The translations under genes and the position numbers were made by a program. A stretch of 18,784 nucleotides of DNA, taken from JBEHWX01 sp048498995. GTDB taxonomy: Bacteria; Bacteroidota; Ignavibacteria; OLB7. The DNA lies in NCBI GenBank assembly GCA_048498995.1, contig JBEHWX010000108.1:1-18784 (forward strand). The letters run 5' to 3'. This document shows, in pieces, positions 7,086 through 14,268 of the stretch. The notes under the pieces are model-generated. The model was given only the letters and a program-made list of their open reading frames with translations. It was not told the DNA's origin and made no database searches. Numbering within the stretch: position 1 is the stretch's first letter; every line of letters begins with the position of its first letter.

Positions 7086-8276
7086 ATGGACCATAGCATC
7101 TCTCAAAGGTTACTGACGCTCTCGGCCTCCGCGCTCGTTCTGCTCGGCGCGGCATCGTGCAACGCGCAGGACCGCCCGGCCAACGGCTCGCGCGGCAGCG
7201 CCGCCGAACGGGGCATGATCAACGACGACATCGCCTCCTCACGCTCCAACGCCATCACCCGCGCGGTCAGCCGCGTGGCCCCGGCCATCGTCGGCATCAA
7301 CGTCACCGAGGTGCGCGAGGTGCAGTACCGCGATCCGTTCGAGGACTTTTTCAACGATCCCTTCTTCGATCAGTTCTACCGCCGCCGCGGCTCCCAGACG
7401 CTGAAGCAGGAGATCCACGGCCTCGGCTCCGGCTACCTCATCTCCCAGGATGGCTACATCCTCACCAACGATCACGTGGCCGGGCGCGCCTCCAAGGTCG
7501 TCGTGACCATGGTCGGCGGCAAGCGCTACGATGCCCGCGTGATCGGCACCGACCCGACCAGCGACGTGGCCCTGCTGAAGATCGACGGGAGCAATCTTCC
7601 CTTTCTCGAGCTCGGCAACTCCGACGACGTGATGGTCGGCGAGTGGGCGATCGCCCTGGGCAATCCCTTCGGCCTGTTCGACATCAACTCCAAACCGACG
7701 GTCACCGTCGGCGTCGTCTCCAACAGCGGGGTGAACCTGCAGGTGCAGGAGAACCGCATCTATCGCGACATGATCCAGACCGACGCGGCGATCTCCTCCG
7801 GGAACTCCGGCGGGCCGCTGGTCAACTCGCTCGGTCAGGTGATCGGCATGAACACCGTCATCTACTCGACCGCGCAGTCCAACCAGGGGGCCGGTTCGAT
7901 CGGCATCGGATTCGCGGTGCCGATCAACCGGGTCAAGACGATCGCCGATCAGCTCCGTCGCAACGGCTCGATCGACCGGAACTACTGGACCGGGATGCGC
8001 GTCCAGCAGATCGACGCGAACATCGCGCGCTATCTCAAGCTCGGCAGCAGCGAGGGAGTGGTGATCGTCGACGTGGCCCCGAACTCCCCGGCCGCCCGCG
8101 CCGGACTCGAGGTCGGCGACGTGATCAGCTCCATCTCCGGCCAGCCCGTGAAGACCGAGGATGATGCCGTCGCGCTTCTGAGCGATGCCCGCGTCGGCGA
8201 CACGCTCAAGCTCCGGATCCTTCGCGACGGGAAGGAATCCGACAGATCGCTTCAGTTGACGAAACGAGGAACCTGA
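7086..8276 (+). CDS. htrA: HtrA/DegP/DegQ-type periplasmic serine protease
   Basis: A 396-residue trypsin-like protease of the Do/HtrA family. The N-terminus is a signal sequence (LLTLSASALVLLGAASC). The Cys at residue 25 could be a lipoprotein site, but AASC is a poor lipobox, so cleavage by signal peptidase I near CNA-Q is also possible. The catalytic triad is visible: H130 in ILTNDHV, D160 in SDVALLK and S241 in SSGNSGGPLVN. A FEDFFNDPFFDQF stretch (about 85-97) corresponds to the LA-loop region typical of DegP/DegQ. One PDZ domain follows (about 295-390, PAARAGLEVGDVI). Family length with a single PDZ domain is about right, like DegS, and shorter than two-PDZ DegP. GGAAAG lies 8 nt before the ATG. 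It degrades or refolds damaged envelope proteins. It overlaps lptB by one base, so it heads an envelope operon. Confidence 0.93.
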   Translation: MDHSISQRLLTLSASALVLLGAASCNAQDRPANGSRGSAAERGMINDDIASSRSNAITRAVSRVAPAIVGINVTEVREVQYRDPFEDFFNDPFFDQFYRRRGSQTLKQEIHGLGSGYLISQDGYILTNDHVAGRASKVVVTMVGGKRYDARVIGTDPTSDVALLKIDGSNLPFLELGNSDDVMVGEWAIALGNPFGLFDINSKPTVTVGVVSNSGVNLQVQENRIYRDMIQTDAAISSGNSGGPLVNSLGQVIGMNTVIYSTAQSNQGAGSIGIGFAVPINRVKTIADQLRRNGSIDRNYWTGMRVQQIDANIARYLKLGSSEGVVIVDVAPNSPAARAGLEVGDVISSISGQPVKTEDDAVALLSDARVGDTLKLRILRDGKESDRSLQLTKRGT

Positions 8277-9154
8277 TGTCCGAGGAGACGAAGATCGAAC
8301 GTGACGAGGCTTCCGGGCCGGCATCGGAGCCCGCTCCGGGGCCCGCTCCGGGGCCCGCTCCGGGGCCCGGACCGTCGGCGGCCCCCCGGGGCGCCGCCAG
8401 CGCCGTCGAGGGGGGATCGGTGCTGACGGCCGAGCACCTGGTCAAGAGCTACAAGAAGCGCCGCGTGGTGCGCGACGTCTCCCTGCACGTGAGCCAGGGA
8501 GAGGTGATCGGGCTGCTCGGCCCGAACGGCGCCGGCAAGACCACGACCTTCTACATGATCGTCGGGATGGTCAGGCCGACCGAGGGGAAGGTGATCCTGG
8601 ATGGCCAGCGGATCGACAACATCGCGATGTATCGGCGCGCGCGTCGCGGGATCGGGTATCTGCCGCAGGAGGCCTCGGTCTTCCGGCGGATGACCGTCGA
8701 GGGGAACATCCTGGCGGTGCTCGAGCTGATCGGCTATCCCCGCGCCAAGCGCCGTCAGCGGGTCGACGAGCTCCTGGAGGAGTTCTCGATCACCCACATC
8801 CGGAAGCAGATGGGCTACATGCTCTCCGGCGGCGAGCGCCGGCGCACCGAGATCGCCCGCACCTTGGCCACCGATCCGAAGTTCATCCTCCTGGACGAGC
8901 CCTTCGCCGGCATCGATCCGCTGGCGGTGGAGGATATCATGGAGATCATCAGAAAGCTGAGCGCGCGCGGCATCGGCATTCTGATTACCGATCATAACGT
9001 CCACGAGACCCTCTCCATTACCGACCGATCGTATATATTGATCGACGGCCAGATTTTCCGGAGCGGACACGCCGACGAGCTGGCCAACGATCCCGAGGTG
9101 CGCAAGCGCTACCTCGGCGAGAACTTCCGTCTCGAGCGCTACGTCGGCGAGTGA
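8276..9154 (+). CDS. lptB: LPS export ABC transporter ATPase LptB with Pro-Ala-Gly extension
   Basis: A 292-residue ATPase with all ABC motifs: Walker A GPNGAGKT (82-89), Q-loop Q131, signature LSGGE (183-187), Walker B FILLDEPFAGIDP (203-215) and H-loop H240 in ITDHNVHE. The SGGERRRTEIARTLA and NVHETLSITDRSYIL segments are characteristic of LptB, which powers LPS movement from the inner membrane with LptFG and LptC. LptB is normally about 240 residues. Here about 48 extra N-terminal residues carry PAPG repeats encoded by a 12-nt tandem repeat (8329-8364). The start ATG (8276) shares its A with the htrA stop (TGATG) and has GAGGA about 7 nt upstream, which supports this start and the extension. 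No lptA or lptC gene is adjacent. Confidence 0.92.
   Translation: MSEETKIERDEASGPASEPAPGPAPGPAPGPGPSAAPRGAASAVEGGSVLTAEHLVKSYKKRRVVRDVSLHVSQGEVIGLLGPNGAGKTTTFYMIVGMVRPTEGKVILDGQRIDNIAMYRRARRGIGYLPQEASVFRRMTVEGNILAVLELIGYPRAKRRQRVDELLEEFSITHIRKQMGYMLSGGERRRTEIARTLATDPKFILLDEPFAGIDPLAVEDIMEIIRKLSARGIGILITDHNVHETLSITDRSYILIDGQIFRSGHADELANDPEVRKRYLGENFRLERYVGE
8329..8364 (+). repeat. Three perfect 12-nt repeats inside lptB
   Basis: GCCCGCTCCGGG is repeated three times without change (8329-8340, 8341-8352, 8353-8364). It encodes PAPG units in the N-terminal extension. The repeat keeps the reading frame when units are gained or lost. Confidence 0.9.
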
Positions 9155-9194
9155 CCCCGTCCGGCGCGTGGCGCGCCAAGCCAGCAATCGCGCG

Positions 9195-9719
9195 ATGTCC
9201 GACTACGATCCGATCTTCAGCGTCGCCATTCTCACCGTCAGCGACCGGTCTTCGGCCGGCGAGCGGGAGGATCTGTCCGGGCCGGCCGTCGCCGCCGCGC
9301 TGCCGGAGGAGCGCTTTGATATCCTCCGCCGGGCGGTGGTGCCGGACGTGATGGCGAGCATCGTCGACGAGCTTCGCCGCGCGGTCGACGAGCGGATCGC
9401 GCTGGTGCTCACCACCGGCGGCACCGGATTCGCGCCGCGCGACGTGACGCCGGAGGCCACGCTCAGCGTGGTCGAGCGCCGGGCCGACGGGCTGGCCGAG
9501 GCGATGCGCCGCGCCTCGCTCGAGTCCACGAAGTTCGCCGTTCTCTCGCGCGCCGTCTGCGGCATCGCCGGGCGGACCCTGATCGTGAACCTTCCCGGCT
9601 CCCCGAAGGGGGCCAGGGAGTGTCTGGAGGCGATCCTCCCGGTACTCCCGCACGCGCTCAAGCTGATCGGCTCCGCCGCGGTGGCCGACGAGGAGCATCG
9701 GCGGGGGGATGTGGCCTAA
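9195..9719 (+). CDS. mog: Molybdopterin adenylyltransferase, Mog/MoaB family
   Basis: A 174-residue MoCF/MogA-type protein that adenylates molybdopterin before molybdate insertion in molybdenum cofactor synthesis. It shows ILTVSDRSSAGEREDLSG (12-29), the substrate-binding VLTTGGTG (71-78) with RDVTPEAT (82-89), and NLPGSPKGARECLEAI (132-147), close to the gephyrin G-domain/MogA pattern. The ATG at 9195 is chosen because it places the family core near residue 9. An in-frame GTG at 9168 would add 9 residues. Neither has a clear Shine-Dalgarno. It follows lptB by 40 nt and may ride on the same transcript. No other molybdenum cofactor gene is in the window, so its link with the envelope genes is probably only positional. 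Confidence 0.88.
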   Translation: MSDYDPIFSVAILTVSDRSSAGEREDLSGPAVAAALPEERFDILRRAVVPDVMASIVDELRRAVDERIALVLTTGGTGFAPRDVTPEATLSVVERRADGLAEAMRRASLESTKFAVLSRAVCGIAGRTLIVNLPGSPKGARECLEAILPVLPHALKLIGSAAVADEEHRRGDVA

Positions 9720-9881
9720 CGCCACGGACTGCTCCGGCGCGCGCGAGCGCATCGCGCCGCCGGACGCGAGGAGAATCGTGGCGAGAAGATTCTTGGTCGA
9801 GGTCGGGCGCCCTGAGCGTGGCCTCGGCGGACCGGCGCCGGAGCGCGGCGCCCCCATTCATTCAACCGGACACGACCCGAC

Positions 9882-10580
9882 GTGAGCGAACGGATACCGC
9901 TGCTGATCCTTCACGGCGCCATCGGCGCAGCCTCGCAGTTCGAGCCGCTTCTTCCGCTGCTGGAGGAGCGCTTCGAGCCGCGCGTGCTCGACTTTCTGGG
10001 ACACGGCGCCGGCGCGTCGGCCGAGGAGCCCTTTTCGATCGAGCTCTTCGCCGGCCAGCTGGCCGGTGAGATCGAGCGGAGCGGCAACCGGCCGGCCGAT
10101 ATCTTCGGCTACAGCATGGGAGGCTACGTGGCGCTCCATCTGGCCCGCACGCGACCGGAGCTGGTCGGCCGCGTCTTCACGCTGTCCACGAAGTTTCGAT
10201 GGGACGAGGAGACCTCGGCGCGCGAGGTGAAGATGCTCGACCCGAGGAAGATCGAGGAGAAGGTGCCCCGCTTCGCCGAGGAGCTCAGGCGTCGCCACGC
10301 CGCCCACGGCTGGGAGCGCGTGCTCACCGGCACCGCCGAGATGATGCTTTCGCTCGGACGCCGTCCGGTGCTCACCGCCGAGGATGCCGCCGGCATCGCT
10401 CAGCGCGTCAGGGTGGCCGTCGGCGACCGGGATCAGATGGTGACGCTGGAGGAGACCTCGGAGGTCTACCGTCGCCTGCCGGCCGGCGAGCTGGCGGTTT
10501 TGCCGGGCACGCAGCACCCGATCGAGAAGGTTCCCTCGCGGCGTCTGGCCGCCGAGCTCGTCGATTTCTTCTGTTGTTGA
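9882..10580 (+). CDS. Alpha/beta hydrolase fold protein
   Basis: A 232-residue cytoplasmic hydrolase with oxyanion motif LILHGAIGA (8-16), nucleophile elbow GYSMGGYVA (76-84, S78), likely acid D184 in GDRDQMV and H212 in TQHPIEK. The set is complete, so it should be active. The short lid region (about 105-160) is charged and does not point to a substrate. Esterase or MenH/BioH-like roles are all possible. The GTG start at 9882 is the only start that leaves the first beta strand intact. It lacks a clear ribosome-binding site. The stop of a 35-codon frame (9778-9885) overlaps it as GTGA, so translational coupling is conceivable. It sits between mog and cysS on the same strand. Confidence 0.78.
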   Translation: MSERIPLLILHGAIGAASQFEPLLPLLEERFEPRVLDFLGHGAGASAEEPFSIELFAGQLAGEIERSGNRPADIFGYSMGGYVALHLARTRPELVGRVFTLSTKFRWDEETSAREVKMLDPRKIEEKVPRFAEELRRRHAAHGWERVLTGTAEMMLSLGRRPVLTAEDAAGIAQRVRVAVGDRDQMVTLEETSEVYRRLPAGELAVLPGTQHPIEKVPSRRLAAELVDFFCC

Positions 10581-10669
10581 CCACGCACACCCGCCGGCCG
10601 CGCCGGCATCGAATCCAACACCACGCGGGAAATCGAACCGAACCGTAATGTTTTGACCATAGGACTATC

Positions 10670-12172
10670 ATGGCGCTTCGCATCTACAACACGCTCTCCC
10701 GAACCAAGGAGGATTTTCAGCCGATCGATCCGGAGCTTATACGGATGTATGTCTGCGGCCCGACGGTGTACGGACACGCGCATATCGGCCACGCCAAGAG
10801 CTACGTCTCCTTCGACATGATCCGGCGCTACCTGATGCATGCCTACGGTCCGGAGCATCTTCTCTACGTGATGAACATCACCGACGTCGGACACCTGCTC
10901 GGCGATTCCGACGAGGGGGAGGACAAGGTGGAGATGCAGGCGCGGCGGGAGAGCCGCTCGCCGTTCGAGGTGGCCGCGCTCTACGAGGAGAGCTTCTGGG
11001 AGGACATGACGCGGCTGAACGTGTCGAAGCCGGACCGGATGCCGCACGCGACCCACTTCATCCGGCAGATGATCGAGATGGTGGAGAAGCTCGTCGAGAA
11101 GGGGCTTGCCTACGAGGCCAACGGCTCGGTCTACTTCGACGTGGCCGAATATCAGCGGCGCGGGGAATCGGGGGCATGCGCCTCCTGCATTCCGTACGGC
11201 GGACTCTCCAACCGGCAGGCGGAGGATCAGGCCTATAGCGGACGGGTGGCGCTGAAGGAGGAGAAGCGCTCCCCGAACGACTTCGCGCTCTGGAAGAAGG
11301 CGGAGCCGGAGCACTTCATGCAGTGGCTCTCCCCCTGGGGCTGGGGCTTCCCGGGCTGGCATATCGAGTGCTCGGTGATGTCGCAGTTCTATCTCGGCAA
11401 GACCTTCGATATCCACGGCGGCGGCGTCGACAACAAGTTCCCGCACCACGAGTGCGAGATCGCGCAGAGCCAGGGAGCCAACGATGCTCCCTACGTCCGC
11501 TACTGGATGCACAACAACCTGGTGGAGATCGGCGGCAAGAAGATGGGGAAGTCGCTCGGTAACGCCACGAGCATGAAGAGCCTGTTCGAACGCTTCGATC
11601 CGATGGCCGTCAGGTTCTTCATCCTGCAGAGCCATTACCGCTCGCCGCTTGAGTTCGACGAGGAGGCGATCACCGCCGCGCAGACCGGACTGGAGAAGCT
11701 GCGCCGGACCATGGAGCGTCTGGAGGAGCGGCTCGGCGGCTCCACCGCTCATGACGGCGCCGCGGGGGGAGCAACCGATGAGGAGCTGCCGTTCATGCGC
11801 GCGTTCATCGAGGCGATGGACGACGACTTCAACTCCCCGGTGGCGCTCGGCGCGCTCTTCGAGGGGATCGGCGAGCTGAACAAGCTCCTGGCCTCCGATG
11901 CGAGCGATGCGTCGTTGCTTGCCCAGTATCACGCCGCGCTCAAGAGCGCCTTCGGCGACGTGCTCGGCCTGGATCTCGGCTCCGGAGCCGCCGGCGGCGA
12001 CGAGGGGCTGACCGACGATCTGATGTCGCTGCTGATCGACCTGCGCGCCAGCGCCCGGAAGAACAAGGACTTCGCGACGTCCGACGCGATCCGTGATCGG
12101 CTGAAGGATATGGGGGTGGCGCTGGAGGATGGGAAGGAGGGGACACGCTGGACGCACGAGCGCGCCGGATGA
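10670..12172 (+). CDS. cysS: Cysteinyl-tRNA synthetase
   Basis: A 500-residue class I aminoacyl-tRNA synthetase that charges tRNA-Cys. HIGH is at 38-41 (GHAHIGHAKS). The KMSKS loop is KMGKS (291-295), a variant also seen in Bacteroidota-type enzymes. Zinc/cysteine-site ligands equivalent to E. coli C28, C209, H234 and E238 are C29, C234, H259 and E263 (WHIECS, PHHECE). The DALR-type helical domain follows (about 320-420), then a C-terminal segment with FATSDAIRDRLKDMGVALED (about 465-484). An extra CASC pair (170-173) before GGLSNRQ is unusual and could bind metal. AGGA six nt before the ATG supports the start. The gene is closed by a strong intrinsic terminator at 12203-12239. Length is slightly above the E. 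coli enzyme (461). Confidence 0.97.
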   Translation: MALRIYNTLSRTKEDFQPIDPELIRMYVCGPTVYGHAHIGHAKSYVSFDMIRRYLMHAYGPEHLLYVMNITDVGHLLGDSDEGEDKVEMQARRESRSPFEVAALYEESFWEDMTRLNVSKPDRMPHATHFIRQMIEMVEKLVEKGLAYEANGSVYFDVAEYQRRGESGACASCIPYGGLSNRQAEDQAYSGRVALKEEKRSPNDFALWKKAEPEHFMQWLSPWGWGFPGWHIECSVMSQFYLGKTFDIHGGGVDNKFPHHECEIAQSQGANDAPYVRYWMHNNLVEIGGKKMGKSLGNATSMKSLFERFDPMAVRFFILQSHYRSPLEFDEEAITAAQTGLEKLRRTMERLEERLGGSTAHDGAAGGATDEELPFMRAFIEAMDDDFNSPVALGALFEGIGELNKLLASDASDASLLAQYHAALKSAFGDVLGLDLGSGAAGGDEGLTDDLMSLLIDLRASARKNKDFATSDAIRDRLKDMGVALEDGKEGTRWTHERAG

Positions 12173-12202
12173 CGCGCGCGATCATACGACTGCCTCGATG
12201 AT

Positions 12203-12239
12203 GCGGGGGCGCCGGAGACGGCGCCCCCGCTCCGTTTTT
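12203..12239 (+). terminator. Intrinsic terminator after cysS
   Basis: A perfect 12-bp stem (GCGGGGGCGCCG at 12203-12214 with its complement at 12219-12230) has a GAGA tetraloop and is followed by TCCG and five Ts (12235-12239). It lies 31 nt after the cysS stop. Confidence 0.93.
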
Positions 12240-12635
12240 CACCCTTGTATCGCGCTCTGAATATTGGGACGCGCACACGCTCGCCGCCGCCGTCCAACAC
12301 AATCGTGCCGCTTTCTCGGCCCCCGCATTGCGCGATGGTAACGCTCCCATGCGCGCCGTCGCGCTCGCTGTTTGCCGCGTGCGCGTGATGGACCGCCGGG
12401 CCGCGTCGCTGCTTGCTTTGTTCGGCAAAGTTTCGTTGGCGCGCGCCCTGCCGGCCATTGCGCGACCGATCGTGCTCATCGAGCCCCGAACGTTGCGCCT
12501 CCGCGTGGTATACGAGTTGTAATGAGTAGCGCGACGGCGGTAGTGAACGATTGGCATACCATCAATTCACATGCCTCGACAAAACCGGACCGCTCGACCT
12601 CATTTCAATACAACTATCACTAAGGAGTGCGAACT
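12240..12635. other. Leader and intergenic region before the first repeat-protein gene
   Basis: About 400 bases without a credible gene on either strand. They contain a possible extended -10 (TGGTATACG, 12506-12514) with no good -35 element, and a small CTTTG/CAAAG hairpin near 12416-12430. A strong TAAGGAG ribosome-binding site (12621-12627) lies at the end. If the extended -10 is used, the leader would be a little over 100 nt. Confidence 0.4.
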
Positions 12636-13964
12636 ATGATGAACGATCAGAATCGATCCTGGGACGGACGCAACGAGCAGTGGCGTGATCGCGATGAGCA
12701 TCGTGGCGGCGGACAGGATCGTACCTCGTACGGTGGATGGAGCGAGATGGGGAATGAGGGAATGAGCTCGGGCTACGGCCGCGGCTCGCAGGGTGGTGGT
12801 CAGGGAGGCTCGAACTGGGGTGGAGAGTATGGTCGTGGCGGCTCGCAGGGTGGCTCGAACCTCGGCGGCGGCTCGCCGACCTGGGGGAGCTCGCAGGGAA
12901 GCTCGAACTGGGGCGGCTCGCAGGGCTTCGGCTCGCAGGGTGGTGGTCAGGGAGGCTCGAACTGGGGCGGCGGCTCCGAGTACGGCCGCGGCGGCTCCAT
13001 GGGCGGCTCGCAGGGTGGCTCCAGCTGGGGCGGTGAGCATGGTCGCGGCTCGCAGGGCTCGAACCTCGGCGGCGGCGAGTGGGGACGTGGCGAGTCCGGT
13101 TACGGGTCCTCGAACTGGGGTGGCCAGGGTGGATCGCAGGGTGGCTCGCACCTCGGTGGCCAGGGCGGCTCCGACTATGGTCGCGGCTCGCAGGGAAGCT
13201 CCAACTGGGGTGGCGGCCAGGGTGGCTCGCACTTCGGCGGCTCGCAGGGGAGCTGGGGACAGGAGAATCGTGGCGGCTCGATGAGCGGCTCGCAGGGTGG
13301 CTCCAGCTGGGGCGGCGGCTCCGAGTACGGTCGCGGCGGATCGCAGGGCGGCTCGAACTGGGGCGGCGGCTCCGAGTATGGTCGCGGCGGCTCGCAGAGC
13401 GGCTCGCAGGGTGGCTCGAGCTGGAGCGGTGGCTCCTCGAACTGGGGCGGCACGCCGGGGGGCACCAACTTCAACAACACGCAGGGCGGCTCGAACTGGG
13501 GCGGTGACTATGGTCGCGGCGGCTCGCAGGGTGGCTCCACCTGGGGTGGCGGCACCGAGTACGGCCGTGGCGGATCGCAGGGCGGCTCCAACTGGGGCGG
13601 CGATCATGGTCGCGGCGAGTCCGGCTACGGCGGCATGAACTGGGGCGGATCCCAGGGTGGCTCGCAGGGTGGATCGCACCTCGGCGGCCAGGGTGGATCG
13701 CAGGGTGGATCGAACTGGGGGAGCGATTACTCCCGCGGCGGCTCGAACATCGCCGGCAGCAGCTACGGCGGCGGCTCGCAGGGCTCCAACTGGGGCGGCT
13801 CCGAGTACGGCCAGGGTGGCTCGCAGGGCGGCTCCAACTGGGGCGGCGGCTCCGAGCACGGACGCGGCTACGATCGCGAAGGCTCCTACGAGAGCGGCGG
13901 CATCGGACGTCGCGGCGACCGCGAGCAGGAGTTCGGCGGACGTGATCGTGGTAACCGTCGCTGA
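12636..13964 (+). CDS. Gly/Ser/Gln/Asn-rich aromatic repeat protein without a folded domain
   Basis: A 442-residue protein made almost entirely of degenerate repeats of Gly, Ser, Gln, Asn with one Trp or Tyr per unit. SNWGG-type units occur about 13 times, alternating with SEYGRGGSQ or DYGRGG units, and with SHLGG variants. The first 25 residues are charged (NDQNRSWDGRNEQW), as is the last stretch (YDREGSYESGG, DREQEFGGRDRGNRR). There is no signal peptide, no membrane segment and no recognisable domain. The ATG at 12636 has TAAGGAG eight nt upstream, the strongest site in the window, suggesting high expression. An upstream GTG (12627) lies inside that site and is not the start. The neighbour at 14269 shares the DRSW/NRSW N-terminus and repeat style, so the two are probably paralogues. 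Known relatives of such sequence are hydrophilins and prion-like low-complexity proteins. Function unknown. Confidence 0.75.
   Translation: MMNDQNRSWDGRNEQWRDRDEHRGGGQDRTSYGGWSEMGNEGMSSGYGRGSQGGGQGGSNWGGEYGRGGSQGGSNLGGGSPTWGSSQGSSNWGGSQGFGSQGGGQGGSNWGGGSEYGRGGSMGGSQGGSSWGGEHGRGSQGSNLGGGEWGRGESGYGSSNWGGQGGSQGGSHLGGQGGSDYGRGSQGSSNWGGGQGGSHFGGSQGSWGQENRGGSMSGSQGGSSWGGGSEYGRGGSQGGSNWGGGSEYGRGGSQSGSQGGSSWSGGSSNWGGTPGGTNFNNTQGGSNWGGDYGRGGSQGGSTWGGGTEYGRGGSQGGSNWGGDHGRGESGYGGMNWGGSQGGSQGGSHLGGQGGSQGGSNWGSDYSRGGSNIAGSSYGGGSQGSNWGGSEYGQGGSQGGSNWGGGSEHGRGYDREGSYESGGIGRRGDREQEFGGRDRGNRR
12780..13860 (+). repeat. Degenerate coding repeats (NWGG / YGRGG units)
   Basis: The DNA is built from short phrases such as GGCTCGCAGGGTGGCTC and AACTGGGGCGGC, reordered and varied at third positions. 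Units are not perfectly periodic, which argues for old expansion followed by selection on the amino-acid pattern rather than very recent slippage. Confidence 0.8.
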
Positions 13965-14023
13965 TCCGGCATGCCGGCCGTCGAGCAACGACGCGCGTCG
14001 CGAGCCGGCGGGATGATGATTGC

Positions 14024-14061
14024 GCGGCCCGGTGAAAGTCAGTGAACCGTCACCGGGCCGC
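14024..14061. repeat. 12-bp inverted repeat after the first repeat-protein gene
   Basis: GCGGCCCGGTGA (14024-14035) and its perfect complement (14050-14061) flank a 14-nt loop. It could end the transcript of the 12636 gene, but no T-run follows, so it is not a canonical intrinsic terminator. Confidence 0.7.
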
Positions 14062-14130
14062 GGCATGCCCCGAGCGCGATGACACCGCCAATCGCGGCGA
14101 TATCGCGTGGGGAGGAGAATGCGGGCGCCG

Positions 14131-14148
14131 ATCCCGGGCGCCCGGGAT
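14131..14148. promoter_or_regulatory. 18-bp perfect palindrome, candidate operator
   Basis: ATCCCGGGCGCCCGGGAT is identical to its own reverse complement. It lies about 120 nt before the BON-protein gene. Perfect symmetry with no loop is more typical of a binding site for a dimeric regulator than of an RNA hairpin, but no regulator gene is in the window. Confidence 0.4.
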
Positions 14149-14268
14149 GCATATGATTCGATCAATGATTGAGCGGCCGCGGCGCCGGCGGTGGGATGCC
14201 CGTGCGCCTTCGCGCGGACCGCGCAGGTAGTGATAGTTCAACACGTTTACCCGTAAGGAGATTCTACT

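Larger units (their letters stand above)
13965..14268. other. Palindrome-rich spacer between the two repeat-protein genes
   Basis: No gene is supported in these 304 bases. They contain a 12-bp palindrome just after the stop (CCGGCATGCCGG, 13966-13977), a 12-bp-stem inverted repeat (14024-14061), an 18-bp perfect palindrome (14131-14148), an 11-nt palindrome with TCAAT/ATTGA arms (14162-14172) and the ribosome-binding site of the next gene. Confidence 0.7.

Noticed and set aside
10581..10669. tRNA-like stretch before cysS (GAATCC-containing)
   Set aside because: No cloverleaf or T-loop GTTCGA pattern could be assembled.
10466..12157. 563-codon frame antisense to cysS
   Set aside because: It is a shadow frame; cysS on the other strand is unambiguous.
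12780..13860. CRISPR or satellite DNA
   Set aside because: The repeats are short, degenerate and in frame, with third-position variation, which fits coding repeats.
12600..14165. Long open frame of 521 codons antisense to the first repeat-protein gene
   Set aside because: It mirrors the sense repeats (Ala/Val/Arg/Leu/Thr runs), has no ribosome-binding site or domain, and follows from the lack of stop triplets in the GC-rich repeats.
14119..14172. 17-codon frame after GGAGGAG in the spacer
   Set aside because: The ATG is only 1-3 nt from the purine-rich stretch, too close for a normal start, and the frame is very short.
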